A DNA stretch of 64,000 bases, from contig JAFEUB010000814.1 in the NCBI GenBank assembly GCA_024529925.1, positions 1,421,501-1,485,500 of the forward strand. The letters run 5' to 3'. The position numbers and the translations under genes are program-made. This stretch comes from Ophthalmolycus amberensis. Lineage: Eukaryota; Chordata; Actinopteri; Perciformes; Zoarcidae. Below the pieces are notes generated by a model that worked only from the letters and a program-made list of their open reading frames with translations, was not told where the DNA came from and made no database searches. Each line of letters begins with the position of its first letter. The first letter of the stretch is position 1. Shown here piece by piece: positions 1-13,400 of the stretch.

Positions 1-299
1 TAATTAAAGCGAGGTGTGTTCAAGTCACTTAATGTAATGAAGTGACCCTAGCCTGCTGCACACAATGGTTTGTGTTTCCAATTTTTGATTTCTCAAATGC
101 CGGATCTAGTCCGACTATTAAATAACATATTCCAACTTATTTGCAAACGGACAAATCAAAAGATAATGTTCACAAACAACAGAGACAACTGATTAATAAC
201 CGTGTAAGGGACATATCTTTAATACTTATGATACTTTATCTCAAAGCAAATTTTCTGCAATTAATTTTCCACCTCAGTCTACTCTTGATCACAGCGTAC

Positions 300-3271
300 C
301 TGCACGTGTCCCTGTGGTTGCATAAATGCCCCCATCACTCCCAGTGCAGCAAGGAGTCGTGGTTTTTGTGACGTGGTTGCACAGTCAGTGAGAAGTGCAG
401 GTATTATGGTGTGAAACGGCCGCTTCCCCCCAGCGACACAGTTAACGTGGTTACGATGCAGACAAAAGTTGGCACCGCGATTCTGTGAGCGGGAAAAAGG
501 GATTTCATGAAAACACTATAATAATAAACTTCATAATAATCAACTTTATCAATGTCCTTTTTTAAGTTTTATTGTTTTAGAATGCCAGCAATCTGGAAAT
601 TAAGTTTATTCCATGTTACTAGTGCAATATGTCTTCATAGGTCTGGTCCATGATTTCTTTATTTCTATTCATCAAATCCCCTGATGTTGCCCCTCAGTGT
701 TACACCCCCTTGTCTACCTCACATGCACACAATGGCACACCCTGTTTCTGACCCCTCACACCTGTAGTGAGAATCCACAATCCTTAGGGACCAGCCCACT
801 TCCAAAGCCCATATAGGTGCTGTTGACAAATGAGCAGGCGTTGCCCTGACTGTCAATCACACAGAAATAGACTGTGTCACTTCCTGCTGTCAGGCCAGGC
901 TCCACTTCTTCCATGGCCCTACAGATAAACACACATCAGACATTGTGGTTGTTACTTTTTTTCATCTGCTGGCACCAGCAGCATGTTTTAGCATACACAC
1001 AACTCTCTGCAATTAAGCAAATAAATGGATTTTCCTCTATTCCTTTAAGTGTTTTCAATTGCTTAGCATGTTCATGCAGTTTTAAAATGCACTGAAAGAT
1101 AAATAATAAGACAATGTGCTACTACTTAATGATCATTTATTTTCACAAGGAATACAAATATATCTGACAGGAAAATAAAGGTCCTAAGTAACTGTCAACC
1201 TTGCACATTGGAAGCGTCGGCTATCGCTGCGATAATCTTTATAATTGTGTGCTTTCTCACGACCTGTTTTCTCAGCGTGTCAGTCCTAATGTTGTTATCA
1301 GAGCAACAAAAAACCAAACATATGACACCCTTGGTTCAAATATATATCGTCGGGTGTCGGCTGAGGAGTCTGATTGCCGGATGCATGTAAACACAGGTTT
1401 AACAGTAACCAGGTAATTGCAGCGCATGTAAACATGATCTATAATTTCCTGCTTTCACTTGATTTCTCCCAGTTCCCTGTTTTATTATGTGAACATTATG
1501 ACTGTGAAGACAATTATTTTCTTACTGTCTGTATTAATGAGAGACAATGGGTCTGATTCACATTCAATTTCGGGTCGGTTGAATCATAAAGGTTGAGTTA
1601 AGGTGATACTAAATAAAGTCCAAGTGTGAGGGGTGTACGTGCGGGATGCAGCCCTCTGCATGCAGTCTAATGCGTTATATGATACGAGTATATATGGTGA
1701 CTCATAAGTACATATCAGCATATGTGAGACATAAATGGACTCAAGACTCAAGAAAAGCACTTCATCAGTTAAAGACACACCTTCAGAGTCAAACCAAGTC
1801 CAGCCAAGCCAGCCCATGTGTATGGAAAAGGCCTATTTCAAGCCCCTCCCGATGGGAGAAGCTGCACACCTCATGCAGGACATGAGAAGGGTCCAGTGTG
1901 GCTTGTGCACTGTCTACGTGCACGCCCAGGTATTTCAATTATGGTGCTTTTTTTATGGGTTGAATAATGCGTGTGTACATGTGTGTGCATGTTAAGAGAT
2001 CGTTAAGAGATTATGAACGGTATAAAAATAATTTTAAAGTCTGTTTGTCTTAGATCCGAGGTCAAAGTCTACAGTACTGACCAATAAATACATATTGTTG
2101 CCAAAACATACACACAAAACAGGAGACGGAGCAGTGTAGGAGGGGAGGAAGGACCGAGGCATGAAGGGATTAACATTTATGTCGGGTGAGGGGAAGTAAA
2201 AATCGACGGCCCTATCTAAAGTCAACAGAGCACGACGGGTACACACTGGTACGAACGGACACACGCAGAAACACACACCTGTCCATGCGGATGCGCTGCG
2301 CTCGCTGGTGGCTGTAGCTCTTGTCCAGTAAGGTTTCGAGAGGGATGCTCACATGATCTGGGTCACCCAGGTAACGCAGAGCGTCTGTCACCGCCAAGCG
2401 CACAGCCTCCGCCAGTACATGGATGTAGTCAGAGCTGTTATGGCCTGCAGCCCCACCCACACACACAGACACACACACACACACACACACAACAGATTAG
2501 TGCAAATGAAATTCTATGATGACTTTTGGTTTTGAATTCCATTCACCTCCTTTGTAATGTTGTGGAGGCAGAGATTTAAGACGGGAATATCTAATCCCAG
2601 CCAAATAAAACCAAGATAATATGAATAATAATGCGAGTATGCTGAAGGTTTATTTTTTCTATGAAGTGAATTTTGACTCATCCACATCGCCAGACTGATA
2701 TCTATATGCGAGATTCTCTCGTATGGAGTCCTAATGCATCTCTGCTACATCAGCATGCCAGTGAATACCTTTGAGAGGGAAGTTCTCCAGGATGTTGAGC
2801 AGCAGTAGGGCAGTCAACCCCTGACTGTTAGGAGGCGGCTCCCACAGACGCACACCCTGAACACACAATGGAGGTCATTCCCTCTGCTGACCACGTTTTC
2901 AAAAATACAGACAGATGCTCGCTGACCTCACCTTGTACTCTGTGCTGATGGGGGTGATGACCTCACTGTCATGGCTACTGAGATCATCCAGGGTCATGAC
3001 TCCTCCATTTTGGTGGATGATTTCAACGATGGCTTGGGCCACTCTGCCCTGGTAGAAAGCCGGTTTGCCACGCTCACCCAGCTCCTGTCGATACATCAGT
3101 CCACCAATCAATCAATCAGCCTATTCTGCCTGTCCATGTGCATGTTTTAAAACCACAGCACAAAACACAGCCATTCAAATATCATGTAATGCAACATGAA
3201 AGATATGTGGGTGACGTGTCCACGATTGTGAGTATCTACAGGTCCAATCAATGTTAGCAAATGAACAGGAT

Positions 3272-3309
<38 letters not shown>

Positions 3310-3449
3310 AGTGATTTTTTTCCTACAAAAATGTATCACACACCGTCATCGCTGAGGAATCACCGTTATGATGCAATGGAAAACATCTATCAATGGGGCT
3401 GAGGTCACTGCTATTGTTTTAAGTGCCTCAGGAACGTGACTGTGTGTGG

Positions 3450-3499
<50 letters not shown>

Positions 3500-6400
3500 A
3501 CTTATAAAGGGCGTATTTGGCAGTGTTCCTGCATTATTGAATTAGTAAAGACTGATTGACCGTTTGATGCTGTAACACAGAAGAGCATTGAGCAGTGCAT
3601 GCTTTAATGGTGACACACAAGCAGTCAAACACATATAAATACACAAACTGTGAGATCCTACTGGTGACAAGTTTTTTAATAGTGGGAAAAACGTGTCAAA
3701 ACATCCATCGAAACTTTTCAAACCAGCATAAAAAACACTTCTGGATATTTGTTTGCCGTAGATATGAACGGCTAACAGTACAAGGTACAAACATAGTCAT
3801 TGCTTTCTACTTTTTCCAGCATGAAAGCCTGCCAATATTTTAATAAACTTTAACTAAGATCTGCTGGAAACTACTTTTAAGTGCATTGAGCTATGAAGGA
3901 TTCTGTTGATGGCCAGGTATACAGGCTGCCTCCATCCTCCCCTCGCAATTTGCCATGTCCTTCCTATTTTTGACCAGCCCTGTATTCCTTCCTCCATCAA
4001 CCTTGTTTCCCATCCATATTGAGTCCAACACGCTAATGGTTTCAGAGTTAATTATCCATGCTGCCCCTGGGTTGATTCAAGGTCTTCCTCTATAGAAGCC
4101 TAAGTCAAGTTTAGAAAAGAATAAAACCTCTGGGAAGACGAGGCAACAGCACCCAAGTATTCTGTTTCCTTCTGTTCTAAATAACCAGAGTTCAGAAAAG
4201 AATGGCCCAGTGCTCCTCACATGACCTATTCACATGCGTTGTGTGTTTGTGTTTGTTAGATTCAATGATTTACCTTCAGGGTCTGGGCCAGGTTTGGGTT
4301 TCTGAATACTTGTCCACATTTGGGGGCCTGACCATCGATCAGCAGGTCTCCACCTAGTTCCTTCCCATCATCTCTCAGAGCAGCCACCCATTTTGCCCAG
4401 TGGTGAGCCGTTACCTCTGCAACAGGATATCCCACCTCTGTAAGCTCCACCGCCCCGCTCAGCACCTCCTGCAAGGACAGCTAGGGAAACAGGGAAACAG
4501 GGAGAGGAAGCACGCGCTTAATACCTCACAGGAAACCTCGCTGAGCAGGAAGTGTGAGTCATTGTTTTGAGAAGAAATATTTGGAGACCAACTGGTTTGT
4601 AATTTCCTCTGAGGGTTTTCAGGCCGTGCAAATGAGGAAACCCTTCACGGTTACTTTATGATGTCCCAAAATTCCCTTAATGTTAACAATACTCACTTCC
4701 GTTCCATTAATAATATATTTCATTTCCTAAGACACATTTTGATAGCATAAAACAAACAGTTGTGAACGTGTTGCAGGTATCTCGTTACTTTATCTATGTG
4801 AATAAGCACAGCTGTTGTAATAGTAGTGAGTGAGAGTATCTAAAATTGAGAAAAAGTGAGTCGTACCTCTAATTTAAAACTGTTCTAGTGCGTACGCTGT
4901 ATTCAGATCTACAGATGACAGTTGTTGTGGATAAACTGTTCTTGGGGATTTCCCCATCAATAAATGTCAAATGTTTGCAAAATGTGACTCAGAAAAGAAA
5001 GTTCTGTGTGATTTTGAGAGACTGGCACCAAAGCTGGAACTTTACAAATAATGTTTTAGACAACTAACTGTTCTCAAAATCCAATTATAGCTGCATTGAC
5101 ATTATCTACAATTCATCGTATGTTTTCTCCTTAAGCCCCACTTCCCAAAAAGCACAGTCTGCTCTAATTGGCTTGCGAGAAAAATGTGGCTTCAAAAGCT
5201 TGCCCACATTTTATTAGACCTGTAAACACACCTACTTACCTACCTACCTAACCATAAAAGGCTAAGTAACTCCTGTTTGACCAAAAAAGGGAATATCCAC
5301 AGAGCCAGTTTGATCACTCCTTGTTTGTATCTTCTTGACCCACCTTCAACACCACTGTTGACACAAGAGTGAAAAGTCCTACTTCCAAGTGTGTTTGTTG
5401 GTGGTGTTCCATTAAGGCTCCCTTTGCAGTGTTTACATGTAGGTTGTTTACGTCATGTGAATGATTATGTTCGATGGGCTTTTGGCTACCTGGGTGTTGC
5501 ATAAAACACAGCACACACAGAGGAATACACAAACACACCAAACCTTTTGACTGCCAAACAGCTGCACGGTATCGCACCAACATGCAGGTGCCCCTGGTAC
5601 TGTGACATTCAAGGCATCAGCAGGTGAGGGAGGTGCCTCCGCAGTGTAACCACGTCCTTCCAGGAAGTCCAGGGTCTGAGCTCTGGGCGAACGACCACTG
5701 AGGACACAGAGGGAGGCTCAGTTAATCATTCTGTATTATGAAGACAACAACGGCAGCGAAAGAAGAGTTCCCACCTGCCGTTGATTCCTCTGATCTCTCC
5801 AGTGTTTCCGTTGTAGAACAAGCAGAAGGCGTCTCCACCAGGACCGGTGCTGCACGGCTCTGTTACCACCAGCGCTGCTGCTATAGCAATCGCAGCATCT
5901 GCTGCATTACCACCACGCTTCAAGATATCTGGACACAAACACACGACCATGCGTGATTAATACAACCCTAGACCCTAAAAGGTCCTTATCAGTGTATGGT
6001 TCAGGTACAATATACTACCACTTTGAGTACCTCACATGTGGAGTAACTTTACATATTACAAACATAAAGTATCTTCTCAATTTCTCCACTTCAGATGTCC
6101 CACGTACCATGTTAGCTTTGTGAGCAGTACAAATAAAATGCCCTTCATCTTCATTGGTATCTCAAATCTCAGAGGCACTCTGACAGAAATAAACAAAAAC
6201 ATAGATGGATGGTTGCCAGTAATAGGAGATTTGTAGGTTTGGCAAGAGGTGAAATGATTAGACAATCAGTAGATTGTCTCAAGCTAAATTGTCAAAACGT
6301 TCTTCAGTTCCAGGATCTCCAGTATGAGGACTTGCTGCTTTAATTTCTCTTTTATGACGGTCTACTGAATATGAATTTTGTTGGAAAAAAATCAGCAAAA

Positions 6401-6830
6401 TGTCACTTTGGGCTCACAGAGATTGTTTCAGTTACCATATTATTTTATATTTTACAGACAAAATTAATCAAGAACATAATTGTTATTGGACTTTGGCTAA
6501 ATGCTTATAAACTGACGTTACTGACGTTAACATTAACTGCCTGCATGTCCATATGTGGAGCAAATTCTTGGTAGATTTTTCCAAGTTTAAGTGAAAATTA
6601 TGTTCTCTGTTCTTAGTTTCCTTCCTGATTTTATTAACTTGTTCTTATGTGGGAAAAACCGAAAAGTATTCAGGAGATTGTCACTTTGTTGCCTACTTTA
6701 GATCATCGTGGCGAATTGTTTTCCACTCACCGAGTCCTATACTGGTAGCTAGCGGCTGGCTGGATGCCACACAGCCGTGTAAACACACAACAGGTGACCG
6801 GCGAGAGGAGAAAGACAAGTCGCTATCCAT
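300..6830 (-). CDS. Gamma-glutamyltransferase-like protein (YwrD-type), 3' end missing
   Basis: Nine coding exons join in frame: 6830-6731, 5928-5775, 5697-5544, 4480-4274, 3084-2932, 2856-2769, 2444-2279, 918-762 and 482-300, giving 454 codons before the left edge of the window. The start is the ATG at 6830, followed by the family opening RSPVVCLHGCVASSQPLA. Exon 2 gives the conserved GGNAADAAIA and TEPCSTGPGGDAFCLF blocks. Exon 8 has GSDTVYFCVIDSQGNA, where the Thr at about residue 356 should be the self-cleavage nucleophile; the last exon has GKRPFHTIIPAL and MQPQGH. Family members are Ntn-hydrolase proenzymes that split gamma-glutamyl bonds. No N-terminal membrane anchor is visible, unlike GGT1, which fits the cytoplasmic-type YwrD branch. 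Exon phases agree at every join. The final exon or exons are not in the window. The substrate is not known from sequence. Confidence 0.88.
2461..2492. repeat. (CA)n microsatellite
   Basis: A CA dinucleotide run lies just upstream (in gene direction) of exon 7 of the gamma-glutamyltransferase-like gene, close to its 3' splice site. Confidence 0.9.
3272..3305. repeat. (GT)n microsatellite
   Basis: A pure GT run in the intron between exons 4 and 5 of the gamma-glutamyltransferase-like gene. Confidence 0.9.
3441..3498. repeat. (GT)n microsatellite
   Basis: A long, slightly interrupted GT run about 140 bases from the previous one, in the same intron. Confidence 0.9.
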
Positions 6831-9000
6831 CCCGCTTTAACTACCAGCGACTGTTGGCAGAAACAAGGCAACACACAGGGACAATTAAACCGTACTGGAC
6901 TGGTTACTGACAGGACTTTCAACTTCTAATCGGTTACTCGGGTATCAATTGAGTTTGGCTCGACAGGGACTGGGGCAGTACAGGGACGGTAGCAGAGAAA
7001 AGGATGACCGATTACATCGATGGATGCTGAAACCTGTTGATTTTTTTGTACTTATAACTAATATTCACATTTTATCTTCAGGCCATTATTCAAGAGGAAT
7101 CATGATGGAATAACAAGCTAGTTAGAGGCGTTAGAGGTTATATGTGTCATGTGTGGGGACCCACCAGACGCATCTAGCAGTTTTTCATCTATTTATCATT
7201 TATTTTGCCTGTAAAACACTTACAACTATGAGGAATTTAAGTATTAAAAGCATTCTTTGTATGATTAATGGCACCCCTAATGGTGACTATAAAATGTCAC
7301 AATATATTGAATGTCACAATATATTTGAGGACAATAAAGCGAGGACAAGCTGAGCATGCAGAGACACCGTCAACAGGAAGTGGTCAGACGAGGAGGACTG
7401 ACCATCGAAGCAGAGGGCAGGCGGAGTCCGAAGGAGGCGGAGCCCGAAGCGAGGAGGGGGCTATTGGATTTCAGCCAATCACTGAAGCTGATACTGGACA
7501 TTTGAACTTTCGGCCTGTTTCACAGAACAAAGAATTAGATCACTCGGAGCTAACCAGCTCGGCTGGTCTGTGCGGGGAATTCGTTTGGTCTCTGCTTCAT
7601 GAAACATATTTCTATCATAGAGTAATTTAGTTTATAACTATCTTAGCTTCTGTTAATTATTAAATACTTTTTTGATTATAAACCGGATCCAGCTGATTTT
7701 TGGCACGACTCTGCTGACGAAAGATATCAGCAGTGAGAGTGAGACGTGCGGCCTTCCATAGTTCTGGGGAGAGGTTCTGAACTCAACACAACCACAGTGA
7801 TATGTTAGGAATAAACCAGGCCATAAGTATGTCAAACAGACACAACTACAAGTATTGATGCGTTTGCACTTAATGCCCATTTCCCCCCTAAAGCTAAAAT
7901 CCAAGTTCTGAGAACAAGACTTCAATAATTAAGTTTAGGATGGAGAGCAGAAATTCTTAGGAAACGTATCTCAACTACCATTTGCAAACTTGTATGTTCA
8001 GTTCAAGTTTAGGTTTGTCACTTCAATTTACGAAAAAAATAGGTGAAATTACATCTCCGATGATTTCTACAGGACAAGGGCACAATTGGACAAATTGTCA
8101 GCCAAAATATTAGAGCACCAAGAATAAGGAGAGAATAGAAGCTGTTGGTCACTCAGGTCTTATTAATGGGCTATCCTGCCACACAGTAAGGTTTTAAACA
8201 GTCAGCCTTTTTTGAATTTGCATGACATCAGAGCCCACTTTTTGAACTTTGTTTTTACTTTAAAAAAGTAAATAAAAAACATGATCATCACCAATTAAAT
8301 CACTGAGACCTGAAAAAGTGAGACCAGAGGCCATGATCCTTTCGAATGTTATCAGCTAATAATCCAAAGTCGTGAAAATGTCCACAGATTAATGACATGT
8401 GTTTGTCTTTTCACTGCACAATAGCAATTACAATTATAAAACTCTGAAAATAAATGATTTTATGAAAGAGTTATTTTTAATCAACGTTAATTCAAGTGTG
8501 CAGGATGCACAGGTGAATATATGACCTGATTAGTTAGTTACAGCTGTTAAAAAAAAGTGATTACCAGGTAGGTTTGTGGTCAGATGATCGTCAATTTGTC
8601 CTTATTATTGGCATTTTGTTGGATTTTAATGTGATCATTTCTCAGAATCATAATGTCTCACTAATAGATTTCTCACACGTGATGAAACATTACTTATGAG
8701 AAATGATTATGTCTTTATAGAACTTTACAGATTAGACAGTTCTAATGAGGAACTCTGTCTTGTTCTCACTGAACCAGTTGTGCAGATTAGCCATGAGGGC
8801 TCCACTGTATCGACCAACTGTCTGTCTCTTCCTCTTCTGTCTCCATGAGCACAAAACACATAGTAGAACATTAACCACTGTGTCTTCAGCAGTGTGTCAG
8901 TGTGCACACAGGGGTGCTCCCACAGTGTGTGTTTGCATGCAGTCACAAGCGCGTGCACGTGTGTTTGTACATGCGTGTGTGTGATCCTGCCATATTACAG
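6831..9000. other. Intergenic region between divergent genes, with repeat-like segment
   Basis: This spacer separates the start of the minus-strand gamma-glutamyltransferase-like gene from the plus-strand tm4sf4-like gene. The first 100-150 bases are probably the 5' UTR and promoter of the former. About 7330-7620 is richer in G and C. It holds GGCGGAG boxes near 7410-7445, an ATTGG/CCAAT inverted pair near 7463-7480, and the paired words CCTGTTTCA and TGAAACA near 7516 and 7600, which look like the ends of a degenerate fish repeat. The rest is AT-rich with no supported gene. Confidence 0.5.
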
Positions 9001-9008
9001 CTGACTGC

Positions 9009-9049
9009 TATAAAAGTGAAGCAGTGAGGCGGGGTGTGGGCTATAAAGG
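9009..9049 (+). promoter_or_regulatory. Candidate TATA elements of the tm4sf4-like gene
   Basis: TATAAAAG at 9009-9016 and TATAAAGG at 9042-9049 lie about 275-315 bases upstream of the start codon at 9325, a plausible distance for a short 5' UTR. Tissue-restricted L6-family genes often use TATA promoters; which box is used cannot be told from sequence. Confidence 0.45.
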
Positions 9050-9324
9050 CTCAAATATAGCATAAACCAAATAAGAAACAGGACACGTGAGGCAGACAGG
9101 TTCACTGAGAAGATTCAGTCAGGCGGACAGAGCTTTTTGAAGGGACATCCAAGCTTTAGCAGAACTGGTGGTGTTGGAAAGCTGCAGTTTTAATTTTTTA
9201 ATTTTATAACCAAGACGTCCTTGCTTTGTCAGATTGAGATTCAATTGAAAGACCACCATTAGTGGGGGTTTGAGACACTTTAGGGGCCGTTACTTGTAGT
9301 GGAGGTTGAAGCATCAGTGTCAAA

Positions 9325-10415
9325 ATGTGTTCAGGCGGCTTTGCCAAGTGTTTGGGGATCAGTCTGATTCCTCTGTCGATTGTGTGCGTGCTGTGTAACA
9401 TCCTGCTCTTCTTCCCCGGGGGAACATCTGTGGAGAGCGAACACATCACAAACGAAGTCTGGTACTGTGGAGGCATTCTGGGATCCGGAGTGTTGGTGAG
9501 TACGTTGAAATTACGACACTTGACAGTAATAGCCGGTAAAATTCAGAATAGAGTACATTGCGTGATATCAGCATGATTTTGTCACAACTGATTTCTTTTG
9601 ATGTTTTTGTAAAGTTTTAAAAATGTAATAAGTTGCAATTTAAGCACATGATACGGAATGCATTTTGTCATCCCGATGCCGTCTCTGTGTCTGTAGACTC
9701 ATGAACACAGTATAGATTATAAATAACACAAATTAATTTAATGCCGCAACTAACAATCATTTTTAATCATAGATTAATCTGCCAATTCTTTTTATTTTTA
9801 TTTCTGTCCTAAATCCATTCATTATATAAAATGTCAGAAATGAGCACAAAAATTTTTTTTTTAGTATTCCAGATCTAAAGGTGATGGCTTTTGATCTTGC
9901 TCTCGATTTTGCTTGCTTGCTCAGCAGTTCAGAACCTAAAGACATTTAGTTTGCTATAATGAAGAAGAAGAAAAAGGCAAATCCTCATTTAAGAATGGAA
10001 TTGAATGTTTTGCATTTTGAAAAAAAATGATTTAGTAACAGATCCAATTCGCTCTAAAATGTAGGCCTACACATAGGCCTACATGTGTAGGTACAAGTAC
10101 GGTACAAGTCATGTATCTCGTACCGTACTGCTAGTTCACATGAGAGATATTGAGAAAACTGAAAATTATCATAGGAATGCTTTTTAAAGAATCTAGGACC
10201 CAGTTTAAAACCACTACGTGTGATTTTAGAACCTTTCAAATTATTCTATTGGCATCAATCCTGATGGAAATTGGTGCAGAGTTAATAAATGGCAGGTTTA
10301 GGAAGTTACTTCATATCTTAATGATTATGGTGGGCAGTTCAATTTTCTCCTGGACCTGCATACAGCAGAGGAACAAATAATCCATCATCTTCTTGACTGT
10401 TGTGTGTGTGTGTGT

Positions 10416-10455
<40 letters not shown>

Positions 10456-13400
10456 ACGTACTTGGGGTGTGTTTGGGCAACAGATGCTCTTCCCAGCTCT
10501 GGTCTTCCTGGGTCTGAAGAACAATGACTGCTGCGGTTGCTGTGGCAACGAAAGCTGTGGGCGGAGATTCGCGGTGAGGAGATATTTCACAGTTTAACTT
10601 CCCACCATCATGAAATTATTATTCACAGCTCTGGCTTGTCAAAGTTATGCGAGGATCCAAATTAGACTCACAAGACGGGATGAAATTAAATATGGATCGC
10701 GAAATAATTTTGCAGAAACTGGTGTTTTGTTTTAGTTTGGGAGGAAAAATTGTGTGAAAAAATGACGCACATGCACATATTTACATGAAGGTCAATAAAA
10801 CACTGAGGATTAGGAAGTAAGCCAACATCATAAATTCAAACAACTTAGCCTAACAGCTTAACAACTGCAATTGTTATCATGTACAATATCACAACGCTGG
10901 AACTGAAGCAGCTAAGTAGAATTCAGCCATCATTAATTTTATAATTCTGCTTTCCTCAGTGAAAAAGGTCTATTAAACCGGCCTGTTGTTGGTGTAGTGG
11001 CCGCAATCGCAAGTGCAAATCACGTGACACCCAAGGACCCAGAAAATAATTTTTCTATGTAGACCCTGTACAAAAGCCATCCATTTAAACAGCCAGTCAA
11101 GTATACAGTCAGCCAGAGAATGACGCCTGCAGCAAGAAGAAGAACTACTGTTTTTCCCAACTGTGTTGCTGAAACAGATTTTGTTGGAGTGACCGGACGG
11201 CCTATTTGTCCTCCTACTTGTTTCAAAGTGCTATTGGATATTTTCAACCTATGTGAATGGCAATAACTTGTTATTTTAGGTCGTTACCATTAATTGGAGT
11301 TCAATTTGAATATATAAAAAAAACCTATTATGAAATTATATTTGCAGCACAAAAACTTCAGCACAACATTTTGTGGCGGTTTGTGGTTTATTCAGCTTAT
11401 TTTTTATGTGAGGGATTTTTATGAATGATCAACTTTTTTGAATTTGCTCCACATTTACATCTTTGTATTATATACATAATATTCTGAGCTGTGATCGCCA
11501 CAAGAGGACCTCGATTAGTAACTTCTCCAGAAAGAAGACCATTTTCACCACAAACAACTTTTATAGTCTATGTGCCTTTTTATTTTATTTTTGGCAGGAA
11601 TAGGTACAAAGAAACATATGAACCTCATGAATGGCCCAGCAAAAAATGAATGAATTAATTAAAGAGAGATAATAGGGCATTAAGGCTTACAGGGTGTTGT
11701 TTAATTTCATTTTAACCATTTCTACCAGTGGATCTACAGTATCTCACCTGTTAACTAAAGTTTAATAATTTGTCAAATAAACACAATGGCACTATGTAAA
11801 CACCATCCATGATTTACATCACAATAAAAGCAGAAACACATATTCACACCCAAATTGAAGAAATTCCTGTGTCACATGACTTTATCACACATAGCTGCCA
11901 TTGTTGCGGTTCAGACACACATACTGATCGATACTTCAGGAATGTGTAGGCGTGTGTGGGGTCCAGGAAAGAATCAGCACACACAATTCTGTCAGATTAC
12001 CACACACACACAAACCTCAGTAGGTTCGTGACCCTCAGCCTGGTCTCTGCACACTGAGATAACAACTTCAATGGAGTGACAGAAGTTAAACGCGAGATTG
12101 CTAAAATATTGATTCCCATTAACTTCTTCTTTTCTCTCTAGATGCTGTCTTCCATACTGTTTGCAGCTGTGGGTGTTGTGGGGGCTAGTTACTCAGTTAT
12201 AGTTTCTGCTGTGGCCATAAACCACGGACCTGAGTGTGTGGTTAACAGCACAGGCACGCAATGGGACTATCCCTTCTCAAACGGGTGAGACACACACTAC
12301 TCAAATTAAGTATTAAAATGATTAAATCTTATTCTAAATTACCTGCATAATCACTAAAGATGTGCATGTGGTTTCTTTCATTGAAAATTCAGATGATGTT
12401 GAATTTAGATTTTTCTTTCCATAATTATGACGAGCATTTTGTGAAAGAATAGTTTGACATTTGGGAAATAAGCTTATTTGCTTTTTGCTGATAGTTAGTG
12501 GTATTGATCCTCTCATCTCACTCATGGCAATAAAAGTGAACAAATATCCCAAAATGTCAAACTATTTCTTTAACTGATTGGTTGCAGGTATAAAAGGAGA
12601 AAAAAAGGAGAATAGCATTTTAACATCCAAAGAAGTACAGATTTTAGGGGTCACCTCCAGTTTTGGTCTGGTCTCAGACTGCTGTTCATTAAGTCTTTTG
12701 TCGGTTCTTGCCATTTCCCCAATCTAGTGTTGCATGTGATGTCTTGCAACACAGTAGAACAACAATAAAAAGCTCAAAAAAGCCGAAATAGATAACAATT
12801 CAAGATCATTTTTCAAACTACTATTTTCAAGATAAACTTTCACACTAAATATTTTGGTGTTTTCGATAAACCAATCTTCATTCAATGTAGCTCACTTTAA
12901 GAATCAAACCTATTTTCATTGGTGCCACCTCTGCTGCAGTTCACTCTTTTAATGTAAAATATCATTAACACCAGGTAAAACACTCACTAATTAATCTGTT
13001 CTTCATAAATTTAAACTGTCTACAGATAAAAACCTGCTGTCTCTTCTTCCCACTCCCTCTCCAGTGACTACCTGTCCAACAAATCTGCCTGGACGACGGT
13101 TTGTTTGGAGCCGCCCAGCGTGGTGTCCTGGCATCTCTCTCTGTTCTGTGTGCTGCTGGTCATGGGTTTAATCCAGATGGCACTGTGTGCTGTGCAGGTG
13201 GTGAACGGCCTGCTGGGATGTCTGTGTGGCGACTGCTGTGGAGGGGTCAGTATCTAGTCTGAGATAAGACGGGTGCAGCTGAGTCAATTTGTGAGAAGAA
13301 TTGGATGAATTTGAAGCGAAATCTACAAACATTTATTTTTATTATTATGGCGATTGTGATTATTAGTATTGTTGTTACTAATTATCTATTTATCAATTTT

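Noticed and set aside
1..290. Final exon(s) of the gamma-glutamyltransferase-like gene
   Set aside because: No conserved peptide could be read on minus below 300; the end of the gene is probably outside the window.
7268..7630. 120-codon plus ORF
   Set aside because: Low-complexity, repeat-like flanks, no recognisable domain and no splice partner; treated as repeat or promoter-like DNA.
11020..11247. 75-codon minus ORF with a hydrophobic stretch in tm4sf4-like intron 2
   Set aside because: No start context, splice sites or family resemblance; likely chance or repeat.
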